DNA from: Arsenicicoccus dermatophilus
GTDB taxonomy: Bacteria; Actinomycetota; Actinomycetes; Actinomycetales; Dermatophilaceae
Assembly: GCF_022568795.1 (NCBI RefSeq)
Contig: NZ_JAKZHU010000001.1
Span: 868,001-932,000 of the forward strand
Length of the DNA stretch: 64,000 nt
Direction: 5' to 3'
Positions 1 to 11,198 of this stretch are shown here, one piece after another (the first letter of the stretch is position 1; the number at the start of each line of letters is the position of its first letter). The notes below the pieces were generated by a model, which worked only from the letters and a program-made list of their open reading frames with translations, had not been told where the DNA came from and did no database searches. A program made the translations under genes and the position numbers.

Positions 1-1850
<1,850 letters not shown>

Positions 1851-1876
1851 GGTCGCGCCGCCCGGCGGCACCGCCG

Positions 1877-1914
1877 AGCGCCCGCCCCTCCCGACCTCGG
1901 GAGGGGCGGGCGCT
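1877..1914. terminator. Bidirectional terminator-like hairpin
   Basis: A perfect 16-bp inverted repeat, AGCGCCCGCCCCTCCC and its complement, with a 6-nt loop. It lies between the convergent icd and C39 peptidase stop codons (1850 and 1926), so it can serve both. There is no T-run, as is usual in high-GC actinobacteria. Confidence 0.8.
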
Positions 1915-1925
1915 GCCGTCCGGTG

Positions 1926-3215
1926 TCACCAGTTGCGCTGGGCCGGCGGCGCCGGCAGCGGCCGCGAGGTCGGGTGCAGCACATAGGTGGTGCCGCCCGA
2001 GCGGGCCCAGGCGTTCTCCAGCTGCGCGCGGGCGTAGGTCTTGCGCACCCGGGAGTTGGCCGCGACCATCCCGGACGCCGGGTCGTTGACGACGACGTTG
2101 CCGGCGGCGTCGAAGCCGGCGATCACCATCAGGTGCCCGTTGGTCCCGAAGCCGGCGCCGGTCAGCTGGGTGGAGCTGAACGACGTGGAGATCGCCAGCG
2201 GGATCCCGGCGGCGATGAATCGCTCGGCCTCGTTGAGCGAGCGGAGCCGGGTGACGAACGCGTCCAGGCCCCGGACCCCGGCATAGGCCGTGTTGAAGGC
2301 CCAGTTTCCGGAGCCGTCGTAGGCGTGGTCGAAGACCTTGCCGACGACGTGGTCGACCTGGGGGTTGGTGTGCGGGGTGGGGCGCACCCACGCGGTCTCC
2401 GTGGTCGAGGGACCCACCCGCCAGTAGTCGAGGAGCATCGCCAGCGAGGTGGCCGAGCACCAGGCCTCGCCACCGCCGTTCCAGGCCGGATAGTGCCCGG
2501 CGTGGATCATCTGGCTGTATGCCGGGACGGCGAGGACCTTGCCCCGGCCGACCCCGACGGGGGAGACGGGGACGGTGACGGCCGAGCCGGTGGGGACCGC
2601 GGACGCCATGACGTTGGCCGCCGTGAGCGACGGCGTCGCCGTGGTCCCGGCCGGGCGGTAGAGCGTGACCATCAGGCGCCAGGCCTTGAAGGCGTACCCG
2701 GGTCGGGCCTTGAGGGTGTCCGTGGCCACGGTGGAGTAGGTGTCGGACTGCCCGTCGACCGTCATCCGCGAGGGGGACCCGCCGGTCATGTCCGACCAGC
2801 GGCCGAGGGAGAACCACCGGGTGGTGCGGCCGGTGGTGGTGAGGGCCTGGACCCACACGGTCACGAAGGAGCCGCCCGGGGTCAGGGCGCGCCACGAGGG
2901 GACAAGCTGGGTGAACGCGAAGGGGATCGGCGACCAGGTGGTGGACCAGGAGCCGTGGTCGTAGGCCCGGGTGGTGCGGGCGCCGTAGGGGTCGGTGTAG
3001 GTCGTGCGTCCGGCGGGGCGTCCGAGGACGACCGCGCCGGTGGCGTAGCGCGTCCCGGCGTGGGTGCCTCCCGCGAGGGCGGAGCCGGTGCAGCGCCACA
3101 GCTGCACGTTGCGGGCCGCGGCGGCGTCGGCGGAGGTGGCGGGGAGAGCGAGGGCGGCGCCGGCAGCGCCGGCGCCGGCGAGCACGGCCCGACGGGTGGG
3201 GGAGAAGTCGGTCAT
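1926..3215 (-). CDS. Secreted C39-like cysteine peptidase (Tat signal)
   Basis: A 429-residue exported protein. The N-terminus has a twin-arginine motif (SPTRRAVLAG, Arg8-Arg9) followed by an Ala-rich hydrophobic stretch ending near residue 31, so Tat export is likely. Residues 35-225 form a beta-rich accessory region. Residues 228-420 match the Peptidase_C39_2 fold: candidate Cys253 in GEAWCSATS, His361 in NGHLMVIAGF and Asp378 in NDPASG. Known members are papain-like cysteine peptidases or inactive relatives; the substrate here is unknown. Start: ATG at 3215 with no visible ribosome-binding site but a promoter-like pair immediately upstream, which suggests a leaderless or very short leader. 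galK lies upstream on the same strand, 81 bp away, in an AT-richer gap. Confidence 0.8.
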   Translation of the reverse strand: MTDFSPTRRAVLAGAGAAGAALALPATSADAAAARNVQLWRCTGSALAGGTHAGTRYATGAVVLGRPAGRTTYTDPYGARTTRAYDHGSWSTTWSPIPFAFTQLVPSWRALTPGGSFVTVWVQALTTTGRTTRWFSLGRWSDMTGGSPSRMTVDGQSDTYSTVATDTLKARPGYAFKAWRLMVTLYRPAGTTATPSLTAANVMASAVPTGSAVTVPVSPVGVGRGKVLAVPAYSQMIHAGHYPAWNGGGEAWCSATSLAMLLDYWRVGPSTTETAWVRPTPHTNPQVDHVVGKVFDHAYDGSGNWAFNTAYAGVRGLDAFVTRLRSLNEAERFIAAGIPLAISTSFSSTQLTGAGFGTNGHLMVIAGFDAAGNVVVNDPASGMVAANSRVRKTYARAQLENAWARSGGTTYVLHPTSRPLPAPPAQRNW

Positions 3216-3224
3216 GCCCGGACG

Positions 3225-3253
3225 CTATTACCCACAGTCATCACTAGTAACAA
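3225..3253 (-). promoter_or_regulatory. Predicted promoter of the C39 peptidase gene
   Basis: On the minus strand TTGTTA (3248-3253) and TAATAG (3225-3230) are separated by 17 bp, and TAATAG ends 9 nt before the ATG at 3215. The gap is noticeably AT-rich against its surroundings. The match to a -35/-10 pair is by eye. Confidence 0.5.
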
Positions 3254-3296
3254 ATAGTGAGAGAATTTCCCCCGAAGTGGGTAGTCAGGCCGGGCG

Positions 3297-4505
3297 TCAC
3301 CCCAGGCGCTCGGCCCCACCCGCGGCCACCGCCACGAAGTGCTGCGGCGCGCGCAGGCCCGCCTCGCGGAAGGCCTCGTGCACCGCGGCGGCGACCGCCT
3401 CGCCACCACCGACCGGGACCAGGGCGATCGCGGAGCCGCCGAAGCCGCCACCGGTCATCCGCGCCCCCAGCACCCCGTGCGCCCGGGCCGTGTCGACGAC
3501 CAGGTCCAGCTCGCGCCCGGTCACCTCGTAGTCGTGGCGCAGCGACTCGTGGGACGCGTCGAACAGGCGCCCCACCTGCGCCAGGTCGCCCGCCTCCAGC
3601 GCCGCGACGCACGCCCGCACCCGCTCGATCTCGGTGACCACGTGCCGCACCCGGCGGCGCAGCATGTCCTCGTCCAACCGGGCCAGGGCCGCCTCCAGGT
3701 CGGCGGGGGCGACGTCCCGCAGCGCGGTGACCCCGAGGGCGGTCGCGGCGCGCTCGCACGCGGAGCGTCGCTCGGCATACTGCCCGTCGGTCAGCGCATG
3801 GGTCGCCCGGGTGTCCACGACCAGCAGCTCCAGGCCGTGCGCCGTCAGGTCGAGGGGAACCGGTCGGGTGGACCCGTCCCGGCAGTCCAGCAGCAGGGCG
3901 TGGCCCTCGCGGCAGCGCAGGGAGGCCGCCTGGTCCAGGCCGCCGGTGGGTGCCCCCGCGATGACGTTCTCGGCGCGGACGCAGCAGCCGGCCAGGTGGT
4001 CGCGGCCCGCGTCCGTCCCCAGCAGGCCGCGTCCCCGCCCCGATCCCTCGGGCGCCGGCAGCGCGAGCTCCCACAGGTCGGCCGCCGCGGCCGCCACGCA
4101 CCCCTCCAGCGCCGCCGACGACGAGAGCCCCGCCCCGATCGGGACGTCGGACGCCACGGCCAGGTCCATCCCGCCCATCTCGTGACCCGCCTCGCGCAGC
4201 GCCCACAAGGTCCCGGCGACGTAGGCCCCCCAGCCCCCGGGAACGCCGGGAGCCACCTCGCCCAGCCCCACCTCGACCGGGTCGCCCGCGACGTCCGCGG
4301 AGACCACCACCAGCCGGTCGTCCGACCGGCGCCGGGCCGCGGCCACCGTGCGGTGCGGGAGCGCGATCGGCAGGCACAGGCCGTCGTTGTAGTCCGTGTG
4401 CTCACCGATCAGGTTGACCCGACCGGGCGCGGCCCACCGCCCCTCCGGCTCGGCGGCGAAGGTCTGCCGGAAGGTGTGCAGGGCGCGGTCCTGGACGGTG
4501 GTCAT
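3297..4505 (-). CDS. galK: Galactokinase
   Basis: ATP-dependent phosphorylation of galactose to galactose 1-phosphate, first step of the Leloir pathway. The 402-residue length is typical. The GHMP-kinase galactose signature GRVNLIGEHTDYNDG is near the N-terminus, the phosphate-binding motif PIGAGLSSSAALE sits about residue 110, and the C-terminal GHMP motif MTGGGFGGSAIAL is near residue 345. Start: ATG at 4505 with GAGGAG just upstream; an in-frame codon further upstream exists but would run into the divergent pyrophosphorylase gene. The divergent neighbour makes UDP-glucose, which fits joint use. The GalT-like gene is about 20 kb away, so the pathway genes are scattered. Confidence 0.93.
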   Translation of the reverse strand: MTTVQDRALHTFRQTFAAEPEGRWAAPGRVNLIGEHTDYNDGLCLPIALPHRTVAAARRRSDDRLVVVSADVAGDPVEVGLGEVAPGVPGGWGAYVAGTLWALREAGHEMGGMDLAVASDVPIGAGLSSSAALEGCVAAAAADLWELALPAPEGSGRGRGLLGTDAGRDHLAGCCVRAENVIAGAPTGGLDQAASLRCREGHALLLDCRDGSTRPVPLDLTAHGLELLVVDTRATHALTDGQYAERRSACERAATALGVTALRDVAPADLEAALARLDEDMLRRRVRHVVTEIERVRACVAALEAGDLAQVGRLFDASHESLRHDYEVTGRELDLVVDTARAHGVLGARMTGGGFGGSAIALVPVGGGEAVAAAVHEAFREAGLRAPQHFVAVAAGGAERLG

Positions 4506-4590
4506 GGTGCTCCTCGGTGGCGGCGGGGTCGTGCGTGCATCCTGCCACCGCGGTGCCCGCCGGACCCGGTGCCCATGAGAGTGTGGGCCC

Positions 4591-5970
4591 ATGAGCCAGG
4601 ACGGACTCGCACGCGCACAGCAGGTCATGACCGACGCCGGCGTCAACGCCACGGCGATCGAGGTCTTCAGCCACTACTACGGGGAGCTGGAGAGGGGAGC
4701 GACCGGTGTCATCCGGGAGGACTCCATCCGCCCGCTCACCGAGCCACCCTCGCTCGAGGGCATGCAGATCACCGACGAGCAGGCCCGCGAGGCCCTCTCC
4801 CGGACCGTGGTCATCAAGCTCAACGGCGGACTGGGCACATCCATGGGCATGACCCGGGCGAAGTCCCTGCTCCCGGTCCGGGACGGCAAGAGCTTCCTGG
4901 ACATCGTGGTCCAGCAGGTGCTGGCGGCCCGGCAGCGGTACGGCGTGCGGCTGCCCCTGCTGCTCATGGACTCCTTCAACACCCAGGAGGACACCCTCGC
5001 GGCGCTCGCGGCCTATCCCGAGCTCGCCGTCGAGGACCTCCCGCTCGACTTCCTGCAGTCGCAGGAGCCCAAGCTGCGCACCGACGACCTCACCCCCGTG
5101 CGGTGGCCGGCCGACCCCAAGCTCGAGTGGTGCCCGCCGGGCCACGGCGACCTCTACCCCTCGCTGCTGTCCTCGGGGATCCTGAAGTCCCTGCTGGACA
5201 AGGGTTTCCGCTATGCCACCGTGTCGAATGGCGACAACCTCGGCGCGGCCCCGGACGCGCGGCTCGCCGGGTGGTTCGCCGCCTCCGGCGCGCCGTACGC
5301 CGCCGAGGTCTGCCGCCGGACCGCCATGGACCGCAAGGGCGGTCACCTGGCGATCCGGGTCGACGACGGCCAGCTGATCCTGCGCGAGACCGCGCAGACG
5401 GCGCCGGAGGAGATGGACCACTTCACCGACGAGCACCGGCACGCGTACTTCCACACCAACAACCTGTGGCTGGACCTGGAGCGGCTGCACGCGCTGCTCG
5501 TCGAGCGCGACGGCGTCCTCGGCCTGCCGCTGATCCGCAACGTCAAGACCGTCGACCCCAAGGACCCCTCCAGCCCCGAGGTCTACCAGATCGAGTCGGC
5601 GATGGGTGCCGCGGTCGGCGTCTTCGAGGGCGCCCAGGCCGTCGAGGTCCCGCGCAGCCGGTTCCTCCCGGTCAAGACCACCAACGAGCTGATGCTGCTG
5701 CGCTCGGACGTCTACGAGCTGCGCGAGGACGGGACCCTGCACCTGCTCGTCGACAAGGCCCCGGTCATCTCCCTGGACGGCCACTTCACGAAGATCGCGG
5801 ACTTTGAGCAGCGCGTGCCGGGCGACGTGCCCTCGCTGCGCGAGGCGACCCGGCTGGCGGTGGCCGGCGACTGGACCTTCGGCGACCGGGTGGTCGTCAA
5901 GGGCGAGGTGTCCCTGGCCGACGAGGGCGAGCCGCGCCGGGTCGAGGACGGGACCGTCCTGCAGGGCTGA
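4591..5970 (+). CDS. UTP--glucose-1-phosphate uridylyltransferase (eukaryotic-type UGPase)
   Basis: Makes UDP-glucose from UTP and glucose 1-phosphate. The 459-residue protein belongs to the UDPGP family typical of eukaryotes and some actinobacteria, not the shorter bacterial GalU family. It has the nucleotide-binding loop KLNGGLGTSMGMTRAKS near residue 76, the segment LLLMDSFNTQEDT, the uridine/sugar-site stretch GHGDLYPSLL and SNGDNLG. Start: ATG at 4591; no strong ribosome-binding site is seen. It is divergent from galK across 85 bp and followed by a perfect hairpin. Confidence 0.9.
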   Translation: MSQDGLARAQQVMTDAGVNATAIEVFSHYYGELERGATGVIREDSIRPLTEPPSLEGMQITDEQAREALSRTVVIKLNGGLGTSMGMTRAKSLLPVRDGKSFLDIVVQQVLAARQRYGVRLPLLLMDSFNTQEDTLAALAAYPELAVEDLPLDFLQSQEPKLRTDDLTPVRWPADPKLEWCPPGHGDLYPSLLSSGILKSLLDKGFRYATVSNGDNLGAAPDARLAGWFAASGAPYAAEVCRRTAMDRKGGHLAIRVDDGQLILRETAQTAPEEMDHFTDEHRHAYFHTNNLWLDLERLHALLVERDGVLGLPLIRNVKTVDPKDPSSPEVYQIESAMGAAVGVFEGAQAVEVPRSRFLPVKTTNELMLLRSDVYELREDGTLHLLVDKAPVISLDGHFTKIADFEQRVPGDVPSLREATRLAVAGDWTFGDRVVVKGEVSLADEGEPRRVEDGTVLQG

Positions 5971-7128
<1,158 letters not shown>

Positions 7129-7144
7129 TCGAGGAGCTGTCCGG

Positions 7145-7672
7145 ATGCCCGTCATCGGAGTCTCCGTCGCCGTGCCCGAGCCGTGGGGAGGCGAGCTGCA
7201 GCGCGCCCGGCTGTCCTACGGCGACCAGCAGGCCGTCGGCATCCCCACGCACGTCACCGTGCTCCCGCCCACGCAGATCAGCGACCAGGTCATGGACGAG
7301 GTCCACGGTCACCTGCGCCAGGCCGCGGCCCGGGTCGAGCCCTTCCGCCTGGACCTGCGGGGGACCGGCACCTTCCTGCCGGTCTCGCCGGTGGTCTTCG
7401 TGCAGGTGGCGCGCGGCGTGCCCGCGTGCGAGCAGCTGGAGCGCGAGGTCCGTCGCGGGCTGCTGGAGCGCCCGCTCTCGTTCACGTACCACCCCCACGT
7501 GACCGTGGCCCACAACATCCCGGAGGAGGCTCTCGAGCGCGCCTACCGGGAGCTCGCGGGCTACTACTGCGGCTTCGTGGTGGAGGAGATCCACCTGCAC
7601 GTGCAGGGCGCGGACGAGGTCTGGCGCCCGCTGGAGCGCTATCGCCTGGGCGGCGCCACCGTCCGAGAATGA
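7145..7672 (+). CDS. 2H phosphoesterase (2'-5' RNA ligase-like) family protein
   Basis: A 175-residue protein with the two HxT motifs that define 2H phosphoesterases: HVTVLPP near residue 40 and HPHVTVAHN near residue 119. Family members hydrolyse cyclic phosphodiesters of RNA or nucleotides; the exact substrate is unknown. Start: ATG at 7145 with GAGGAG 9 nt upstream; longer in-frame versions would overlap trpS. It follows trpS closely, a pairing I recall from other actinobacteria. Confidence 0.8.
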   Translation: MPVIGVSVAVPEPWGGELQRARLSYGDQQAVGIPTHVTVLPPTQISDQVMDEVHGHLRQAAARVEPFRLDLRGTGTFLPVSPVVFVQVARGVPACEQLEREVRRGLLERPLSFTYHPHVTVAHNIPEEALERAYRELAGYYCGFVVEEIHLHVQGADEVWRPLERYRLGGATVRE

Positions 7673-7701
7673 TGGAGAGTGCCGGTCGGCAAGCGTGAGT
7701 C

Positions 7702-8240
7702 GTGAGGGCGCGCTTGGTGGCGGAGAAGATCTCCGGTGCCGGGCCGGTGATCGGATCCATGCTCGACCGGGGCTCGACCGGGCGTCGCGGAGGGGGGAGT
7801 CGTCCTGGCGAACCTGGCTGGCGCGGGCACGGCCTTCGTCGTCAGGTGGGGGTGCACAGCCGTCGGGGCAGGTGGATCGTCGGGGGATGCTCGGTGCCGC
7901 CGTGCTGGGTCGACTCCTCCTGACCTCCACGACGTTTCCCCTGCTCATCGCCCTGGCCCATGCGCTGCGGAACGTGTGCTCGCAGGTCACTGATGCTCCG
8001 TTGCCGGCCATGTGGAGCGAGATCGCCCCCCAGGACCGGCCAGCAGCCATGTGCGGTGCCCGCAGGCTCCTGGGCCAGGGGGTCTACCCCCTCAGCCTCG
8101 TCCTGGGAGGCCTGGGTGGCGGCGGCACAGCCTGTGCCGGGGTGTCAACCGGACCTGCCTGGTCTCACCGGTGGGGGCGTCGATCGCCGCCCCAGACGCC
8201 GTCGCCGCCCACGCTCTCCTCGGCCGTGCCGCGGCTGCGG
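7702..8240 (+). pseudogene. Decayed stretch, possibly an MFS transporter remnant
   Basis: This 568-bp space between two convergent genes has no intact gene. Protein-like fragments appear in two different frames on the plus strand: ARLVAEKISGAGPVIGSMLD in the frame from 7702, and a hydrophobic run from about 7887 (RLLLTSTTFPLLIALAHAL and later VYPLSLVLGGLGG). Order and composition resemble a broken membrane transporter, perhaps MFS. The open frame that continues past 8240 runs antisense to the carboxypeptidase and is not credible there. The parent family is a guess. Confidence 0.3.
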
Positions 8241-9722
8241 TCAGGCGCGGTGGGTGGGTCTGCCGCGGCGGGGGCGACGCCGCACGAGGACACCGGCCAG
8301 CACGGCCGCGAGCGCCGCGAGTGCCCCGGCCGGCCACCAGCGCTGTGCCTGCGACGCGACCGAGGAGGTGGCGAGGAGCGGGACCGGGGTGGCCGCGGCG
8401 GCGGACTCGGTGGCGGGCGCGGTGGCCGTCCCCGAGCCGGTCGTGGGGGCAGCGGTCGGGCTGCTCGGTCGCCCTGTCGGGCCGGCGCTGGTCGTCGGTG
8501 CGGTGCTCGGCCCGGCCACGGCGAGGGTGCCGACGGGACGGGCGGCAGCTCCGTGGGCGAAGGCCCAGTCCATCAGCGCGCCCACGTGCTGCCAGCTCAC
8601 GGTGTCCGAGCACATGTAGCTCACGAGATAGCTGCGCCCGCCCCGCGTCGCCGAGCCGATGAAGGTGCGGTGCGCCCCGGTCGTGTATCCCGTCTTGACC
8701 CCCGTCGCGCCCGGGTAGTGCCACCAGAAGTGGTTGAGGTTGGACACCTGGAAGGGCGCCACCACCCTGCCGTCGGGCTGCCGGGCGCCGGGGAAGGTGA
8801 TCGTGCGGGTGCTGACGTAGCCGCGGAAGTCCTTGCGCTTCATCGCCTCCCGGCCGATCACGGCGAGGTCGTAGGCGCTGCTCGTCTGGGCGGGCTGGTC
8901 CAGCCCGGAGGGGTCGACGACGTGGGTGTCGCGAGCGCCGAAGGCGGCGGCCGTGGCGTTCATCGCCGCCACGCTGCCCGGCACGCCGCCGGGCGCGGTC
9001 CGCGCGAGCGCGTAGGCCGCGTCGTTGGCGGAGAACATCAGCAGCGCGCTCCACAGCTGCTCGGAGCGATAGGGATTGCCGGCGACCATGCCGACGCGGG
9101 TGCCCTCGGCGTTCTGGTCCGCGGGGGTGGCGACCACGGTGCGCCCGGCCGGGACGCGGGGGAGCAGGGTGAGCGAGGTCAGCGTCTTGAGCGTGGACGC
9201 GGGGAACAGCTTGGCGTGCGGGGCCTTGGCGACGAGGACGGCCCCGGTGGCCTGGTCCGCCAGGACGTATGACGTCGCGTCCAGCTCGGGCGGCGCGGGC
9301 ACCCCGGCGGGCAGGGATGCCACGAGGGACGCGGTGCCGAGCTGGTCGCCGCCGACGGGGTGCGGGCCGGCGTCGACCCGCGGCGCAGGATGACGGGCGG
9401 GTGCGCCGGTCGGCGCCGGGGCGGGCGGCGAGGCGGCCGCGGCGCCGTGGCGGGCGCGGGGGGCACGCGGCGGCGCAGGCGCCGGAGCCAGCGTCCCGGG
9501 GCAGGGGCTCTTGGTGGCGGTGTAGCCGGGCACGAACTCGGAGCTGGTCGGGGTGCCGGCGGACGGTGCCGGAGGTGGGGTGGGCGCCGCGGCCGCGCCC
9601 ATCGGTGCGACGGATCCTCCGAGGAGGGCGAGCGCGGCGACCGCCGAGCGGACGGCGCCCGTGCGGACCTGCTGACGGGCAGGTCGACGGGAGGCCGAGA
9701 CTGCGGTGGACGACGTGTGCAC
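8241..9722 (-). CDS. D-alanyl-D-alanine carboxypeptidase (S11 family), membrane-anchored
   Basis: Trims the terminal D-alanine from peptidoglycan stem peptides outside the membrane. The 493-residue protein has all three penicillin-binding motifs: SxxK as STLK (in PASTLKTLTSL), SxN as SAND, and KTG as KTGYTTGAH. The N-terminus has an export signal (AVAALALLGGSVAPMGAAAA). Residues about 40-130 are a Pro/Ala-rich linker before the catalytic domain. The C-terminus has a hydrophobic helix (WPAGALAALAAVLAGVLV) ending in RRRPRRGR, so it is held in the membrane by its C-terminus. The start is a GTG at 9722. Confidence 0.88.
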   Translation of the reverse strand: MHTSSTAVSASRRPARQQVRTGAVRSAVAALALLGGSVAPMGAAAAPTPPPAPSAGTPTSSEFVPGYTATKSPCPGTLAPAPAPPRAPRARHGAAAASPPAPAPTGAPARHPAPRVDAGPHPVGGDQLGTASLVASLPAGVPAPPELDATSYVLADQATGAVLVAKAPHAKLFPASTLKTLTSLTLLPRVPAGRTVVATPADQNAEGTRVGMVAGNPYRSEQLWSALLMFSANDAAYALARTAPGGVPGSVAAMNATAAAFGARDTHVVDPSGLDQPAQTSSAYDLAVIGREAMKRKDFRGYVSTRTITFPGARQPDGRVVAPFQVSNLNHFWWHYPGATGVKTGYTTGAHRTFIGSATRGGRSYLVSYMCSDTVSWQHVGALMDWAFAHGAAARPVGTLAVAGPSTAPTTSAGPTGRPSSPTAAPTTGSGTATAPATESAAAATPVPLLATSSVASQAQRWWPAGALAALAAVLAGVLVRRRPRRGRPTHRA

Positions 9723-9764
9723 GAGAAAACCCCCTGGGGTGGTCGACTGCCCTCCCCCGGCGGC

Positions 9765-9770
9765 ACCCTA
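9765..9770 (-). promoter_or_regulatory. Possible -10 box for the carboxypeptidase
   Basis: TAGGGT on the minus strand, 42 nt before the GTG start, would give a leader of about 35 nt. No clear -35 was found. Confidence 0.3.
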
Positions 9771-9814
9771 GCGGCGCGTCGCCACCCTGTGCACCTCCTC
9801 GGGGTCGACGGCCC

Positions 9815-11008
9815 TCAGGCGGCGTGGCTGCGGCGACGCGCGATCGCGGTGGCGTAGTGCCCCACGAGCTGGTCCACCAGTGCGGCCCAGGAGCGCTGCG
9901 ACACCCGGGCGAGGGCGGCCGCTCCCATCGCGTCGCGCTCCTGCTCGGAGCCGACGAGCCGGCGCACGCAGTCGGCCAGGTCGGTGGCCGAGCCCGGGTC
10001 GAAGAGCAGGCCCGTGCGACCGTGGTCGACCAGGTCCAGGGGGCCACCCATGGCGGGGGCGACCACCGGCAGGCGGGTCGCCGCGGCCTCCTGCAGGGTC
10101 TGCCCGAAGGTCTCGCGCGTGCCCGTGTGGACGAAGACGTCGAACGCCGCGTAGGCCCGGGCCAGGTCGTCTCCCGCGCGGCGCCCCAGGAAGACCGGCG
10201 GCAGGTTGGGGCGCCCGGGCGAGCAGGCCACGGCCTCGGAGAGGGTCTCGTCGAGGACGGGGCGCGACGGGCCGTCGCCGACGACCACGATGCGGGTGCC
10301 CGGGATCTGGGCGCACGCGACGAGGCGGTCCACCTCCTTCTCCGGCGCCAGCCGGCCGACATACCCCAGAATGACCTGGCCGTCGGGTGCCAGCGACCGC
10401 CGCAGCGAGCGGGAGACGGCGTCGTCGCGCCACTCGGGGCGGAACAGCGCGGTGTCCACCCCGCGGCCCCACAGCCCGGTGCGGGGCACGCCGTGGTCCT
10501 CGATGTCGCGCAGGGCCGCGGAGCTGGGGGCGAGGGTGAGGTCGGCCAGGGAGTGGATGCGCCGGATCCAGCGCCAGGCGGCCTTGGCGGCGGCCCGTCC
10601 CGTGGCGGCGCCGGCGACGTTGCCGTGCTGCTCGAGGTAGGACGCCATGTCGGTCTGGTAGATCGCGACGCAGGGGATGCCCAGGCGGTCGGCGGCGGTC
10701 AGGCCGCGCGCCCCCAGCACGAAGGGGCTCGCCACGTGCACCACGTCGGGGTGGAAGCCGCGCAGGATCGCCTCGATCTCGCCCGTCGGCAGGCCCACCT
10801 GGAACTGCCGCACCGGGATGCTGGTCACGGCCCGCACCGGGAAGCCGGCATAGGTCTCGGGCGCGGGCGAGGGAGCGATGACGACGGCGTCGTGCCCGGT
10901 CTCGCGCAGTCGGTCCAGCACCCGGCACACGCTCGTGGTCACCCCGTTGAGCGAGGGGAGGAAGGACTCCGTGACGATCGCGATCCGCACGGGCCCAGCG
11001 TCGGTCAC
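9815..11008 (-). CDS. GT4-family glycosyltransferase, probable GDP-mannose-dependent mannosyltransferase
   Basis: A GT-B fold transferase, probably adding mannose to a lipid or glycan acceptor at the inner membrane face. It opens with VRIAIVTESFLPSLNGVTTSV, close to the start of M. tuberculosis MgtA/PimB-type enzymes. Other landmarks are HVASPFVLGARGL, YVGRLAPEKEVDRLV and the donor-site E-x7-E region (GTRETFGQTLQEAAATRLP). About 397 residues from the GTG at 11008; GTG at 10990 is an alternative, and neither has a clear ribosome-binding site. The longer frame to 11179 reads Arg/Pro-rich noise. It is divergent from manC, which makes its likely donor, GDP-mannose. Confidence 0.8.
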   Translation of the reverse strand: MTDAGPVRIAIVTESFLPSLNGVTTSVCRVLDRLRETGHDAVVIAPSPAPETYAGFPVRAVTSIPVRQFQVGLPTGEIEAILRGFHPDVVHVASPFVLGARGLTAADRLGIPCVAIYQTDMASYLEQHGNVAGAATGRAAAKAAWRWIRRIHSLADLTLAPSSAALRDIEDHGVPRTGLWGRGVDTALFRPEWRDDAVSRSLRRSLAPDGQVILGYVGRLAPEKEVDRLVACAQIPGTRIVVVGDGPSRPVLDETLSEAVACSPGRPNLPPVFLGRRAGDDLARAYAAFDVFVHTGTRETFGQTLQEAAATRLPVVAPAMGGPLDLVDHGRTGLLFDPGSATDLADCVRRLVGSEQERDAMGAAALARVSQRSWAALVDQLVGHYATAIARRRSHAA

Positions 11009-11186
11009 CCGGGCCACGCCGGGGCGACGGTCGGGGGTGTGTCGTATGGCGCCGAGGTGACCGGCGGGTGACCTGCCCCGCCGCCCGGGCGGCGGGCCGC
11101 GAGCAACGGTGTGCGCGGCACATGTCCGGATCGTCCCGTCCTGGGCGGTGGTTCCCGATTCCCTGCCGCGTCCCGGCATCTCCCGC

Positions 11187-11192
11187 TACGGT
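11187..11192 (+). promoter_or_regulatory. -10 box for manC (leaderless type)
   Basis: TACGGT lies 6 nt before the manC ATG at 11199, so transcription should start at or next to the A of the start codon. No ribosome-binding site is present. The rest of the 190-bp divergent gap shows nothing else I can name. Confidence 0.5.
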
Positions 11193-11198
11193 GGCGCC

